The notes beneath the pieces are model-generated. The model saw nothing but the letters and a program-made list of their open reading frames with translations. It was not told where the DNA came from and did no database searches. DNA of 64,000 bases from Xanthostigma xanthostigma (Eukaryota > Arthropoda > Insecta > Raphidioptera > Raphidiidae), in NCBI GenBank assembly GCA_963575645.1, contig OY754470.1, positions 33,152,501-33,216,500 on the forward strand, read 5' to 3'. Both the position numbers and the translations under genes were made by a program. Position 1 is the first letter of the stretch, and every line of letters starts with the position of its first letter. Positions 48,300 through 61,849 of this stretch are shown here, piece by piece.

Positions 48300-50930
48300 A
48301 CAAGAAAATTAAAACTGCATATTAACTATTATTATAACGCATACAAGCAGTTTTTACATGCTTTATGACAATTAGGTGCAAGTGAGTCCTTATAGGCAAA
48401 ATTGCTTTATTTCGTGAGGGTAAGTCTATTTACACTATTACCAACAGGTTTGGATCATTCTCTCATAAGAAAATGCAAACTGAATATTAACTATCATTTT
48501 CACGCAGACAAGCAGTTTTTACATGGTTTACGACAATTAGGTGCAAATAAGTCCTTAAAGGCAAAATTGTTTTATTTCACAAAGGTAAGTCTACTTTCAC
48601 TATAACATTCAGGTTGGATCATTCTCTCATAAGAAAATGCAAACTGCATATTAACCATTATTTTAACGCAGACAAGCAGTTTTTACATGCTTCACGACAA
48701 TTGCGTGCAAATGAGTCCTTATAGGCAAAATTGCTTTATTTTACAAAGGTAAGTCTATTTACACTATAACATTCAGGTTTGGATGATTCTCTCATAAGAA
48801 AATGCAATCTGCATATTAACCATTATTTTAACGCATACAAGCAGTTTTTACATGCTTTATGACAATTAGGGGCAAATGAGTCCTTATAGGCAAAATTGCT
48901 TTATTTCATGAAGGTAAGTCTATTTACACTATAACATTCAGGTTTGGATCATTCTCTCATAAAAAAATGCAAACTGCATATTAACCATTATTTAAACGCA
49001 GACAAGCAGTTTTTACATGCTTCACGACAATTGCGTGCAAATGAGTCCTTATAGGCAAAATTGCGTTATTTTACAAAGGTTAGTGTATTTTTACTATAAC
49101 ATTCAGGTTTGGATCATTCTCTCATAAGAAAATGCAAACTGCATATTTACCATTATTTTAACGCATACAAGCAGTTTTTACATGCTTTATGACAATTAGG
49201 GGCAAATGAGTCCTTATAGGCAAAAGTGCTTTATTTCATGAGGGTAAGTCTATTTACACTATAACATTCAGGTTTGGATCATTCTCTCATAAGAAAATGC
49301 AAACTGCATATTAACCATTATTTTAACGCTGACAAGCAGTTTTAACATGCTTTACGACAATTAGGTGCAAATGAGGCCTTATAGGCAAAAGTGCTTTATT
49401 TCATGAGGGTTTAGTCTATTTACACTATAACATTCAGGTTTGGATCATTCTCTCATAAGAAAATGCAAACTGCATATTAAACATTATTTTAACGCAGACA
49501 AGCAGTTTTTACATGCTTCGCGACAATTGCGTGCAAATGAGTCCTCAAAGGCAAAATTGCTTTATTTTACAAAGGTAAGTCTATTTACACTATACATTCA
49601 GGTTTGGATCATTCTCTCATAAGAAAATGCAAACTGCATATTTACTATCATTTTCACGCAGACAAGCAGTTTTTACTTTTTACATGCTTCACGACAATTG
49701 CGTGCAAATAAGTCCTTATAGGCAAAATTGCTTTATTTTACAAAGGTAAGTCTATTTACAATATAACATTCAGGTTTGGATCATTCTCTCATAAGAAAAT
49801 GCAAACTGCATATTAACCATTATTTTAACGCAGACAAGCAGTTTTTACATGAATCACGACAATTGCGTGCAAATGAGTGCTTATAGGCAAAATTGCTTTA
49901 TTTTACAAAGGTAAGTCTATTTACACTATAACATTCAGGTTTAGATCATTCTCTCATAAGAAAATGCAAACTGCATATTAACCATTATTTTAACGCATAC
50001 AAGCAGTTTTTCCATGCTTTATGACAATTAGATGCAAATGAGTCCTTATAGGCAAATTTGCTTTATTTCATTAAGGTAAGTCTATTTACACTATAACATT
50101 CAGGTTTGGATCATTCTCTCATAAGAAAATGCAAACTGCTTATTAACCATTATTTTAACGCTGACAAGCAGTTTTTACATGCTTTACGACAATTAGGTGC
50201 AAATGAGTCCTTATAGGCAAAAGTGCTTTATTTCATGAGATTAAGTCTATTTACACTATAACATTCAGGTTTGGATCATTCTCTCATAAGAAAATGCAAA
50301 CTGCATATTAACCATTATTTTAACGCATACAAGCAGTTTTTACATGCTTTATGACAATTAGGGGCAAATGAGTCCTTATAGGCAAAATTGCTTTATATCA
50401 TAAAGGTAAGTCTATTGACACTATAACATTCAGGTTTGGATCATTCTCTCATAAGAAAATGCAAACTGCATATTAACCATTATTTAAACGCAGACAAGCA
50501 GTTCTTACATGCTTTACGACAATTAGGTGCAAATGAGTCTTTATAGGCAAAATTGCTTTTATAACATGAGGGTAAGTCTATTTACACTATAACAGTCAGG
50601 TTTGGATCATTCTCTCATAAGAAAATGCAAACTGCATATTAACCATTATTTAAACGCAGACAAGCAGTTTTTATAAGCTTCACGACAATTGCGTGCAAAT
50701 GAGTCCTTATAGGCAAAATTGCTTTATTTTACAAAGGTAAGTCTATTTTCACTATAACATTCAGGTTTGGATCATTCTCTCATAAGAAAATGCAAACTGC
50801 ATATTATACATTATTTTAACGCATACAAGCAGTTTTTACATGCTTTATGACAATAAGGGGCAAATGAGTCCTTATAGGCTAAATTGCTTTATTTCATGAA
50901 GGTAAGTCTATTTACACTATAACATTCAGG
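48300..50930 (-). repeat. Higher-order segment, member 1 (28-mer offset to 53 kb)
   Basis: Matches 52930-55540 at an offset of 4628 falling to about 4621 bp (28 monomers). Examples are the ACTATTACCAACAGG variant (48435 and 53063) and the 166-bp monomer with GCTTTTATAACATGAGGG (50555 and 55176). Part of it also matches 61 kb at an offset of about 11724 bp. Borders are approximate and the match is patchy near 49100-49700. Confidence 0.75.
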
Positions 50931-53439
50931 TTTGGATCGTTCTCTCATAAGAAAATGCAAACTGCATATTAACCATTATTTTAACGCTGACAAGCTGTTT
51001 TTACATGCTTTATGACAATTAGGGGCAAATGAGTCCTTATAGGGAAAATTGCTTTATTTCATAAAGGTAAGTCTATTTACACTATAACATTCAGGTTTGG
51101 ATCATTCTCTCATAAGAAAATGCAAACTGCATATTAACCATTATTTTAACGCATACAAGCTGTTTTTACATGCTTTATGACAATTAGATGCAAATGAGTT
51201 CTTATAGGCAAAATTGCTTTATTTCATTAAGGTAAGTCTATTTACACTATAGCATTCAGGTTTGGTTCATTCTCTCATAAGAAAATGCAAACTGCATATT
51301 AACCATTATTTTAACGCAGACAAGCAGTTTTTACATGGTTCACGACAATTGCGTGCAAATGAGTCCTTATAGGCAAAATTGCTTTGTTTTACAAAGGTAA
51401 GTCTATTTACACTATAACATTCAGGTTTGGATCATTCTCTCATAAGAAAATGCAAACTGCATATTAACCATTATTTTAACGCATACAAGCAGTTTTTACA
51501 TGGTTCACGACAATTGCGTGCAAATGAGTCCTTATAGGCAAAATTGCTTTGTTTTACAAAGGTAAGTCTATTTACACTATAACATTCAGGTTTGGGTTCT
51601 TCTGTCATAAGAAAATGCAAACTGCATATTAACCATTATTTTAACGCATACAAGCAGTTTTTACATGGTTCACGACAATTGCGTGCAAATGAGTCCTTAT
51701 AAGCAAAATTGCTTTATTTTACAAAGGTAAGTCTATTTACACTATAACATTCAGGTTTGGATTCTTCTGTCATAAGAAAATGCAAACTGCATATTAACCA
51801 TTATTTTAACGCATACAAGCGGTTTTTACATGCTTTATGACAATTAGGGGCAAATGAGTCCTTATAGGCAAAATTGCTTTATTTCATGAGGGTAAGTCTA
51901 TTTACACTATAACATTCAGGTTTGGATCATTCTCTCATAAGAAATTGCAAAACTGCATATTTACTATCATTTTTACGCAGACAAGCAGTTTTTACATGCT
52001 TCACGACAATTGCGTGCAAATGAGTCCTCATAGGCAAAATTGCTTTATTTTACAAAGGTAAGTCTATTTACACTCTAACATTCAGGTTTGGATCATTCTC
52101 TCATAAGAAAATGCAAACTGCATATTAACCATTATTTTAACGCATACAAGCAGTTTTTACATGCTTTATGACAATTAGGGGCAAATGAGTCCTTATAGGC
52201 AAAATTGCTTTATTTCATGAAGGTAAGTCTATTTATACTATAACATTCAGGTTTGGATCATTCTCTCATAAGAAAATGCAAACTCTATATTAACTATTAT
52301 TTAAACGCAGACAAGCAGTTTTTTCATGCTTTACGACAATTAGGTGCAAATGAGTCTTTATAAGCAAAATTGCTTTATTTCATGAAGCTAAGTCTATTTA
52401 CACTATAACATTCAGGTTTGGATCATTCTCTCATAAGAAAATGCAAACTGCATATTAACCATTATTTCAACGCATACAAGCAGTTTTTACATGCTTTATG
52501 ACAATTAGGTGCAAATGAGTCCTTATAGGCAAAATTGCTTTATTTCATGAGGGTAAGTCTATTTACACTATAACATTCAGGTTTGGATCATTCTCTCATA
52601 AGAAAATGAAAACTGCATATTAACCATTATTTTAACGCATACAAGCAGTTTTTACATGCTTTATGACAATTAGGGGCAAATGGGTCCTTATAGGCAAAAT
52701 TGCTTTATTATATGAAGGTTAGTCTATTTACACTATAACATTCAGGTTTGGATTATTCTCTCATAAGAAAATGCAAACTGCATATTAACCATTATTTTAT
52801 TGCAGACAAGCAGTTTTTACATGCTTTACGACAATAAGGTGCAAATGAGTCCTTATAGGCAAAATTGCTTTATTTCACAATGGTAAGTTTACTTACACTA
52901 TAACATTCAGGTTTGGATCATTCTCTCACAAGAAAATTAAAACTGCATATTAACTATTATTATAACGCATACAAGCAGTTTTTACATGCTTTATGACAAT
53001 TAGGTGCAAATGAGTCCTTATAGGCAAAATTGCTTTATTTCGTGAGGGTAAGTCTATTTACACTATTACCAACAGGTTTGGATCATTCTCTCATAAGAAA
53101 ATGCAAACTGAATATTAACTATCATTTTCACGCAGACAAGCAGTTTTTACATGGTTTACGACAATTAGGTGCAAATAAGTCCTTAAAGGCAAAATTGTTT
53201 TATTTCACAAAGGTAAGTCTACTTTCACTATAACATTCAGGTTGGATCATTCTCTCATAAGAAAATGCAAACTGCATATTAACCATTATTTTAACGCAGA
53301 CAAGCAGTTTTTACATGCTTCACGACAATTGCGTGCAGATGAGTCCTTATAGGCAAAATTGCTTTATTTTACAAAGGTAAGTCTATTTACACTATAACAT
53401 TCAGGTTTGGATGATTCTCTCATAAGAAAATGCAATCTG

Positions 53440-56400
53440 CATATTAACCATTATTTTAACGCATACAAGCAGTTTTTTCATGCTTTATGACAATTAGGGG
53501 CAAATGAGTCCTTATAGGCAAAAATGCTTTATTTCATGAAGGTAAGTCTATTTACACTATAACATTCAGGTTTGGATCATTCTCTCATAAAAAAATGCAA
53601 ACTGCATATTAACCATTATTTAAACGCAGACAAGCAGTTTTTACATGCTTCACGACAATTGCGTGCAAATGAGTCCTTATAGGCAAAATTGCGTTATTTT
53701 ACAAAGGTTAGTCTATTTTCACTATAACATTCAGGTTTGGATCATTCTCTCATAAGAAAATGCAAACTGCATATTTACCATTATTTTAACGCATACAAGC
53801 AGTTTTTACATGCTTTATGACAATTAGGGGCAAATGAGTCCTTATAGGCAAAAGTGCTTTATTTCATGAGGGTAAGTCTATTTACACTATAACATTCAGG
53901 TTTGGATCATTCTCTCATAAGAAAATGCAAACTGCATATTAACCATTATTTTAACGCTGACAAGCAGTTTTTACATGCTTTATGACAATTAGGGGCAAAT
54001 GAGTCCTTATAGGCAAAATTGCTTTATTTCATAAAGGTAAGTCTATTTACACTATAACATTCAGGTTTGGATCATTCTCTCATAAGAAAATGCAAACTGC
54101 ATATTTACCATTATTTTAACGCATACAAGCAGTTTTTACATGCTTTATGACAATTAGATGCAAATGAGTCCTTATAGGCAAAATTGCTTTATTTCATTAA
54201 GGTAAGTCTATTTACACTATAACATTCAGGTTTGGTTCAATCTCTCATAAGAAAATGCAAACTGCATATTAACCATTATTTTAACGCAGACAAGCAGTTT
54301 TTACATGGTTCACGACAATTGCGTGCAAATGAGTCCTTATAGGCAAAATTGCTTTGTTTTACAAAGGTAAGTCTATTTACACTATAACATTCAGGTTTGG
54401 ATCATTCTCTCAAAAGAAAATGCAAACTGCATATTAACCATTATTTTAACGCATACAAGCAGTTTTTACATGCTTTATGACAATTAGGGGCAAATGAGTC
54501 CTTATAGGCAAAATTGCTTTATTTCATGAAGATAAGTCTATTTACACTATAACATTCAGGTTTGGATCATTCTCTCATAAGAAAATGCAAACTGCATATT
54601 AACCATTATTTTAACGCATACAAGCAGTTTTTACATGCTTTATGACAATTAGATGCAAATGAGTCCTTATAGGCAAAATTGCTTTATATCATTAAGGTAA
54701 GTCTATTTACACTATAACATTCAGGTTTGGATCATTCTCTCATAAGAAAATGCAAACTGTTTATTAACCATTATTTTAACGCTGACAAGCAGTTTTTACA
54801 TGCTTTACGACAATTAGGTGCAAATGAGTCCTTATAGGCAAAAGTGCTTTATTTCATGAGATTAAGACTATTTACACTATAACATTCAGGTTTGGATCAT
54901 TCTCTCATAAGAAAATGCAAACTGCATATTAACCATTATTTTAACGCATACAAGCAGTTTTTACATGCTTTATGACAATTAGGGGCAAATGAGTCCTTAT
55001 AGGCAAAATTGCTTTATATCATAAAGGTAAGTCTATTGACACTATAACATTCAGGTTTGGATCATTCTCTCATAAGAAAATGCAAACTGCATATTAACCA
55101 TTATTTAAACGCAGACAAGCAGTTTTTACATGCTTTACGACAATTAGGTGCAAATGAGTCTTTATAGGCAAAATTGCTTTTATAACATGAGGGTAAGTCT
55201 ATTTACACTATAACAGTCAGGTTTGGATCATTCTCTCATAAGAAAATGCAAACTGCATATTAACCATTATTTAAACGCAGACAAGCAGTTTTTATATGCT
55301 TCACGACAATTGCGTGCAAATGAGTCCTTATAGGCAAAATTGCTTTATTTTACAAAGGTAAGTCTATTTTCACTATAACATTCAGGTTTGGATCATTCTC
55401 TCATAAGAAAATGCAAACTGCATATTATACATTATTTTAACGCATACAAGCAGTTTTTACATGCTTTATGACAATAAGGGGCAAATGAGTCCTTATAGGC
55501 TAAATTGCTTTATTTCATGAAGTTAAGTCTATTTACACTATAACATTTATGTTTGGATCATTCTCTCATAAGAAAATGCAAACTGCATATTAACCATTAT
55601 TTTAACGCTGACAAGCAGTTTTTACATGCTTTATGACAATTAGGGGCAAATGAGTCCTTATAGGCAAAATTGCTTTATTTTATAAAGGTAAGTCTATTTA
55701 CATTATAACATTCAGGTTTGGATCATTCTCTCATAAGAAAATGCAAACTGCATATTAACCATTATTTTAACGCTGACAAGCAGTTTTTACATGCTTTATG
55801 ACAATTAGGGGCAAATGAGTCCTTATAGGCAAACTTGCTTTATTTTACAAAGGTAAGTTTTCTTAAACTATAACATTCAGGTTTAGATCATTCTCTAATA
55901 AGAAAATGCAAACTGCATATCAACTATTATTTTAACGCATACAAGCAGTTTTTACAAGCTTTATGACAATTAGGTGCAAATGAGTCTATATAGGCAAAAT
56001 TGCTTTATTTCATGAGGGTAAGTCTATTTACACTATAACATTCAGGTTTTAATCTTTCTCTCATAAGAAAATGCAAACTGCATAATTACTATCATTTATC
56101 GCATACAAGCAGTTTTTTACATGCTTTATGACAATTAGGTGCAAATGAGTCTTTATAGGCAAAATTGCTTTATTTCATGAGGGTAAGTCTATTTACACTA
56201 TAACGTTAAGGTTTGGATCATTCTCTCACAAGAAAATGCAAACTGCATATTTACTATCATTTTCATGCAGAAAAGCAGTTTTTACATGCTTCACGACAAT
56301 TGCGTGCAAATGAGTTCTTATAGGCAAAATTGCTTTATTTTACAAAGGTAAGTCTATTTACACTATGACATTCAGGTTTGGATCATTCTCTGATAAGAAA

Positions 56401-56580
56401 ATGCAAACTGCATATTAACCATTATTTTAACGCTGACAAGCAGTTTTTACATGCTTTATGACAATTAGGGGCAAATGAGTCCTTATAGGCAAAATTGATT
56501 TATTTCATGAAGGTTAGTCTATTTACACTATAACATTCAGGTTTGGATCATTCTCTCATAAGAAAATGCAAACTGCATAT
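53440..56580 (-). repeat. Higher-order segment, copy 1 (21-mer, offset 3466 bp)
   Basis: Matches 56906-60046 at a constant 3466 bp (21 x 165 plus 1). Anchors are the TCATAAAAAA variant (53585 and 57051), GCTTTTATAACATG (55176 and 58642) and TTGATTTATTTC (56495 and 59961). The copies diverge before about 53440 and after about 56580. Confidence 0.85.
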
Positions 56581-57930
56581 TTACCATTATTTTAACGCAT
56601 ACAAGCAGTTTTTACATGCTTTATGACAATTAGATGCAAATGAGTCCTTATAGGCAAAATTGCTTTATTTCATTAAGGTAAGTCTATTTACACTATAACA
56701 TTCAGGTTTGGTTCAATCTCTCATAAGAAAATGCAAACTGCATATTAACCATTATTTTAACGCAGACAAGCAGTTTTTACATGGTTCACGACAATTGCGT
56801 GCAAATGAGTCCTTATAGGCAAAATTGCTTTGTTTTACAAAGGTAAGTCTATTTACACTATAACATTCAGGTTTGGATCATTCTCTCAAAAGAAAATGCA
56901 AACTGCATATTAACCATTATTTTAACGCATACAAGCAGTTTTTTCATGCTTTATGACAATTAGGGGCAAATGAGTCCTTATAGGCAAAATTGCTTTATTT
57001 CATGAAGGTAAGTCTATTTACACTATAACATTCAGGTTTCGATCATTCTCTCATAAAAAAATGCAAACTGCATATTAACCATTATTTAAACGCAGACAAG
57101 CAGTTTTTACATGCTTCACGACAATTGCGTGCAAATGAGTCCTTATAGGCAAAATTGCGTTATTTTACAAAGGTTAGTCTATTTTCACTATAACATTCAG
57201 GTTTGGATCATTCTCTCATAAGAAAATGCAAACTGCATATTTACCATTATTTTAACGCATACAAGCAGTTTTTACATGCTTTATGACAATTAGGGGCAAA
57301 TGAGTCCTTATAGGCAAAAGTGCTTTATTTCATGAGGGTAAGTCTATTTACACTATAACATTCAGGTTTGGATCATTCTCTCATAAGAAAATGCAAACTG
57401 CATATTAACCATTATTTTAACGCTGACAAGCAGTTTTTACATGCTTTATGACAATTAGGGGCAAATGAGTCCTTATAGGCAAAATTGCTTTATTTCATAA
57501 AGGTAAGTCTATTTACACTATAACATTCAGGTTTGGATCATTCTCTCATAAGAAAATGCAAACTGCATATTTACCATTATTTTAACGCATACAAGCAGTT
57601 TTTACATGCTTTATGACAATTAGATGCAAATGAGTCCTTATAGGCAAAATTGCTTTATTTCATTAAGGTAAGTCTATTTACACTATAACATTCAGGTTTG
57701 GTTCAATCTCTCATAAGAAAATGCAAACTGCATATTAACCATTATTTTAACGCAGACAAGCAGTTTTTACATGGTTCACGACAATTGCGTGCAAATGAGT
57801 CCTTATAGGCAAAATTGCTTTGTTTTACAAAGGTAAGTCTATTTACACTATAACATTCAGGTTTGGATCATTCTCTCAAAAGAAAATGCAAACTGCATAT
57901 TAACCATTATTTTAACGCATACAAGCAGTT
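56521..57930 (-). repeat. Overlapping 6-mer duplication (990 bp)
   Basis: The GGTTCAATCTCTC variant (56710 and 57700) and TTCTCTCAAAAG (56881 and 57871) recur exactly 990 bp apart. It overlaps the 21-mer repeat, so the two units were superimposed by separate events. Confidence 0.8.
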
Positions 57931-60046
57931 TTTACATGCTTTATGACAATTAGGGGCAAATGAGTCCTTATAGGCAAAATTGCTTTATTTCATGAAGATA
58001 AGTCTATTTACACTATAACATTCAGGTTTGGATCATTCTCTCATAAGAAAATGCAAACTGCATATTAACCATTATTTTAACGCATACAAGCAGTTTTTAC
58101 ATGCTTTATGACAATTAGATGCAAATGAGTCCTTATAGGCAAAATTGCTTTATTTCATTAAGGTAAGTCTATTTACACTATAACATTCAGGTTTGGATCA
58201 TTCTCTCATAAGAAAATGCAAACTGTTTATTAACCATTATTTTAACGCTGACAAGCAGTTTTTACATGCTTTACGACAATTAGGTGCAAATGAGTCCTTA
58301 TAGGCAAAAGTGCTTTATTTCATGAGATTAAGTCTATTTACACTATAACATTCAGGTTTGGATCATTCTCTCATAAGAAAATGCAAACTGCATATTAACC
58401 ATTATTTTAACGCATACAAGCAGTTTTTACATGCTTTATGACAATTAGGGGCAAATGAGTCCTTATAGGCAAAATTGCTTTATATCATAAAGGTAAGTCT
58501 ATTGACACTATAACATTCAGGTTTGGATCATTCTCTCATAAGAAAATGCAAACTGCATATTAACCATTATTTAAACGCAGACAAGCAGTTTTTACATGCT
58601 TTACGACAATTAGGTGCAAATGAGTCTTTATAGGCAAAATTGCTTTTATAACATGAGGGTAAGTCTATTTACACTATAACAGTCAGGTTTGGATCATTCT
58701 CTCATAAGAAAATGCAAACTGCATATTAACCATTATTTAAACGCAGACAAGCAGTTTTTATATGCTTCACGACAATTGCGTGCAAATGAGTCCTTATAGG
58801 CAAAATTGCTTTATTTTACAAAGGTAAGTCTATTTTCACTATAACATTCAGGTTTGGATCATTCTCTCATAAGAAAATGCAAACTGCATATTATACATTA
58901 TTTTAACGCATACAAGCAGTTTTTACATGCTTTATGACAATAAGGGGCAAATGAGTCCTTATAGGCTAAATTGCTTTATTTCATGAAGTTAAGTCTATTT
59001 ACACTATAACATTCAGGTTTGGATCATTCTCTCATAAGAAAATGCAAACTGCATATTAACCATTATTTTAACGCTGACAAGCAGTTTTTACATGCTTTAT
59101 GACAATTAGGGGCAAATGAGTCCTTATAGGCAAAATTGCTTTATTTTATAAAGGTAAGTCTATTTACATTATAACATTCAGGTTTGGATCATTCTCTCAT
59201 AAGAAAATGCAAACTGCATATTAACCATTATTTTAACGCTGACAAGCAGTTTTTACATGCTTTATGACAATTAGGGGCAAATGAGTCCTTATAGGCAAAC
59301 TTGCTTTATTTTACAAAGGTAAGTTTTCTTAAACTATAACATTCAGGTTTAGATCATTCTCTAATAAGAAAATGCAAACTGCATATCAACTATTATTTTA
59401 ACGCATACAAGCAGTTTTTACAAGCTTTATGACAATTAGGTGCAAATGAGTCTATATAGGCAAAATTGCTTTATTTCATGAGGGTAAGTCTATTTACACT
59501 ATAACATTCAGGTTTTAATCTTTCTCTCATAAGAAAATGCAAACTGCATAATTACTATCATTTATCGCATACAAGCAGTTTTTTACATGCTTTATGACAA
59601 TTAGGTGCAAATGAGTCTTTATAGGCAAAATTGCTTTATTTCATGAGGGTAAGTCTATTTACACTATAACGTTCAGGTTTGGATCATTCTCTCACAAGAA
59701 AATGCAAACTGCATATTTACTATCATTTTCATGCAGAAAAGCAGTTTTTACATGCTTCACGACAATTGCGTGCAAATGAGTTCTTATAGGCAAAATTGCT
59801 TTATTTTACAAAGGTAAGTCTATTTACACTATAACATTCAGGTTTGGATCATTCTCTGATAAGAAAATGCAAACTGCATATTAACCATTATTTTAACGCT
59901 GACAAGCAGTTTTTACATGCTTTATGACAATTAGGGGCAAATGAGTCCTTATAGGCAAAATTGATTTATTTCATGAAGGTTAGTCTATTTACACTATAAC
60001 ATTCAGGTTTGGATCATTCTCTCATAAGAAAATGCAAACTGCATAT
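56906..60046 (-). repeat. Higher-order segment, copy 2 (21-mer)
   Basis: Partner of 53440-56580. The copies are close enough that rare variants (ATTAGATGC, GGTTTTAATC, TAATTACTATCATTTATCGC) occur in both in the same order. A few differences, such as CATTTATG against CATTCAGG, show they are separate copies. Confidence 0.85.
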
Positions 60047-61849
60047 TAACCATTATTTTAACGCAGACAAGCAGTTTTTACATGCTTCACGCCAATTGCG
60101 TGCAAATGAGTCTTTATAGGCAAAATTGCTTTATTTTACAAAGGTAAGTCTATTTACACTATAACATTTAGGATTGGATTATTCTCTCATAAGAAAACGC
60201 AAACTTCATATTTACTATCATTTTCACGCAGAAAAGCAGTTTTTACATGCTTCACGACAATTGCGTGCAAATGAGTTCTTATAGGCAAAATTGCTTTATT
60301 TCATGAGGGTAAGTCTATTTACACTATAACGTTCAGGTTTGGATCATTCTCTCATAAGAAAATGCAAACTGCATATTTACTATCATTTTCACGCAGACAA
60401 GCAGTTTTTACATGCTTCACGACAATTGCGTGCAAATGAGTCCTTATAGGCAAAATTGCTTTATTTTACAAAGGTAAGTCTATTTACACTATAACATTCA
60501 GGTTTAGATCATTCTCTCATAAGAAAATGCAAAATGCATATTAACCATTATTTTAACGCATACAAGCAGTTTTTACATGCTTTATGACAATTAGGGGCAA
60601 ATGAGTCCTTATAGGCAAAATTGCTTTATTTCTTGAAGGTAAGTCTATTTACACTATAACATTCAGGTTTGGATCATTCTCTCATAAAATAATGCAAACT
60701 GCATATTAACCATTATTTAAACGCAGACAAGCAGTTTTTACATGCTTCACGACAATTGCGTGCAAATGAGTCCTTATAGGCAAAATTGCGTTATTTTACA
60801 AAGGTTAGTCTATTTTCACTATAACATTCAGGTTTGGATCATTCTCTCATAAGAAAATGCAAACTGCATATTTACCATTATTTTAACGCATACAAGCAGT
60901 TTTTACATGCTTTATGACAATTAGGGGCAAATGAGTCCTTATAGGCAAAAGTGCTTTATTTCATGAGGGTAAGTCTATTTACACTATAACATTCAGGTTT
61001 GGACCATTCTCTCATAAGAAAATGCAAACTGCATATTAACCATTATTTTAACGCTGACAAGCAGTTTTTACATGCTTTACGACAATTAGGTGCAAATGAG
61101 GCCTTATAGGCAAAAGTGCTTTATTTCATGAGGGTAAGTCTATTTACACTATAACATTCAGGTTTGGATCATTCACTCATAAGAAAATGCAAACTGCATA
61201 ATAAACATTATTTTAACGCAGACAAGCAGTTTTTACATGCTTTACGACAATTGCGTGCAAATGAGTCCTCAAAGGCAAAATTGCTTTATTTTACAAAGGT
61301 AAGTCTATTTACACTATACATTCAGGGATGGATCATTCTCTCATAAGAAAATGCAAACTGCATATTTACTATCATTTTCACGCAGACAAGCAGTTTTTAC
61401 TTTTTACATGCTTCACGACAATTGCGTGCAAATAAGTCCTTATAGGCAAAATTGCTTTATTTTACAAAGGTAAGTCTATTTACAATATAACATTCAGGTT
61501 TGGATCATTCTCTCATAAGAAAATGCAAACTGCATATTAACCATTATTTTAACGCAGACAAGCAGTTTTTACATGAATCACGACAATTGCGTGCAAATGA
61601 GTGCTTATAGGCAAAATTGCTTTACTTTACAAAGGTAAGTATATTTACACTATAACATTCAGGTTTAGATCATTCTCTCATAAGAAAATGCAAACTGCAT
61701 ATTAACCATTATTTTAACGCATACAAGCAGTTTTTACATGCTTTATGACAATTAGATGCAAATGAGTCCTTATAGGCAAAATTACTTTATTTCATTAAGG
61801 TAAGTCTATTTACACTATAACATTCAGGTTTGGATCATTCTCTCATAAG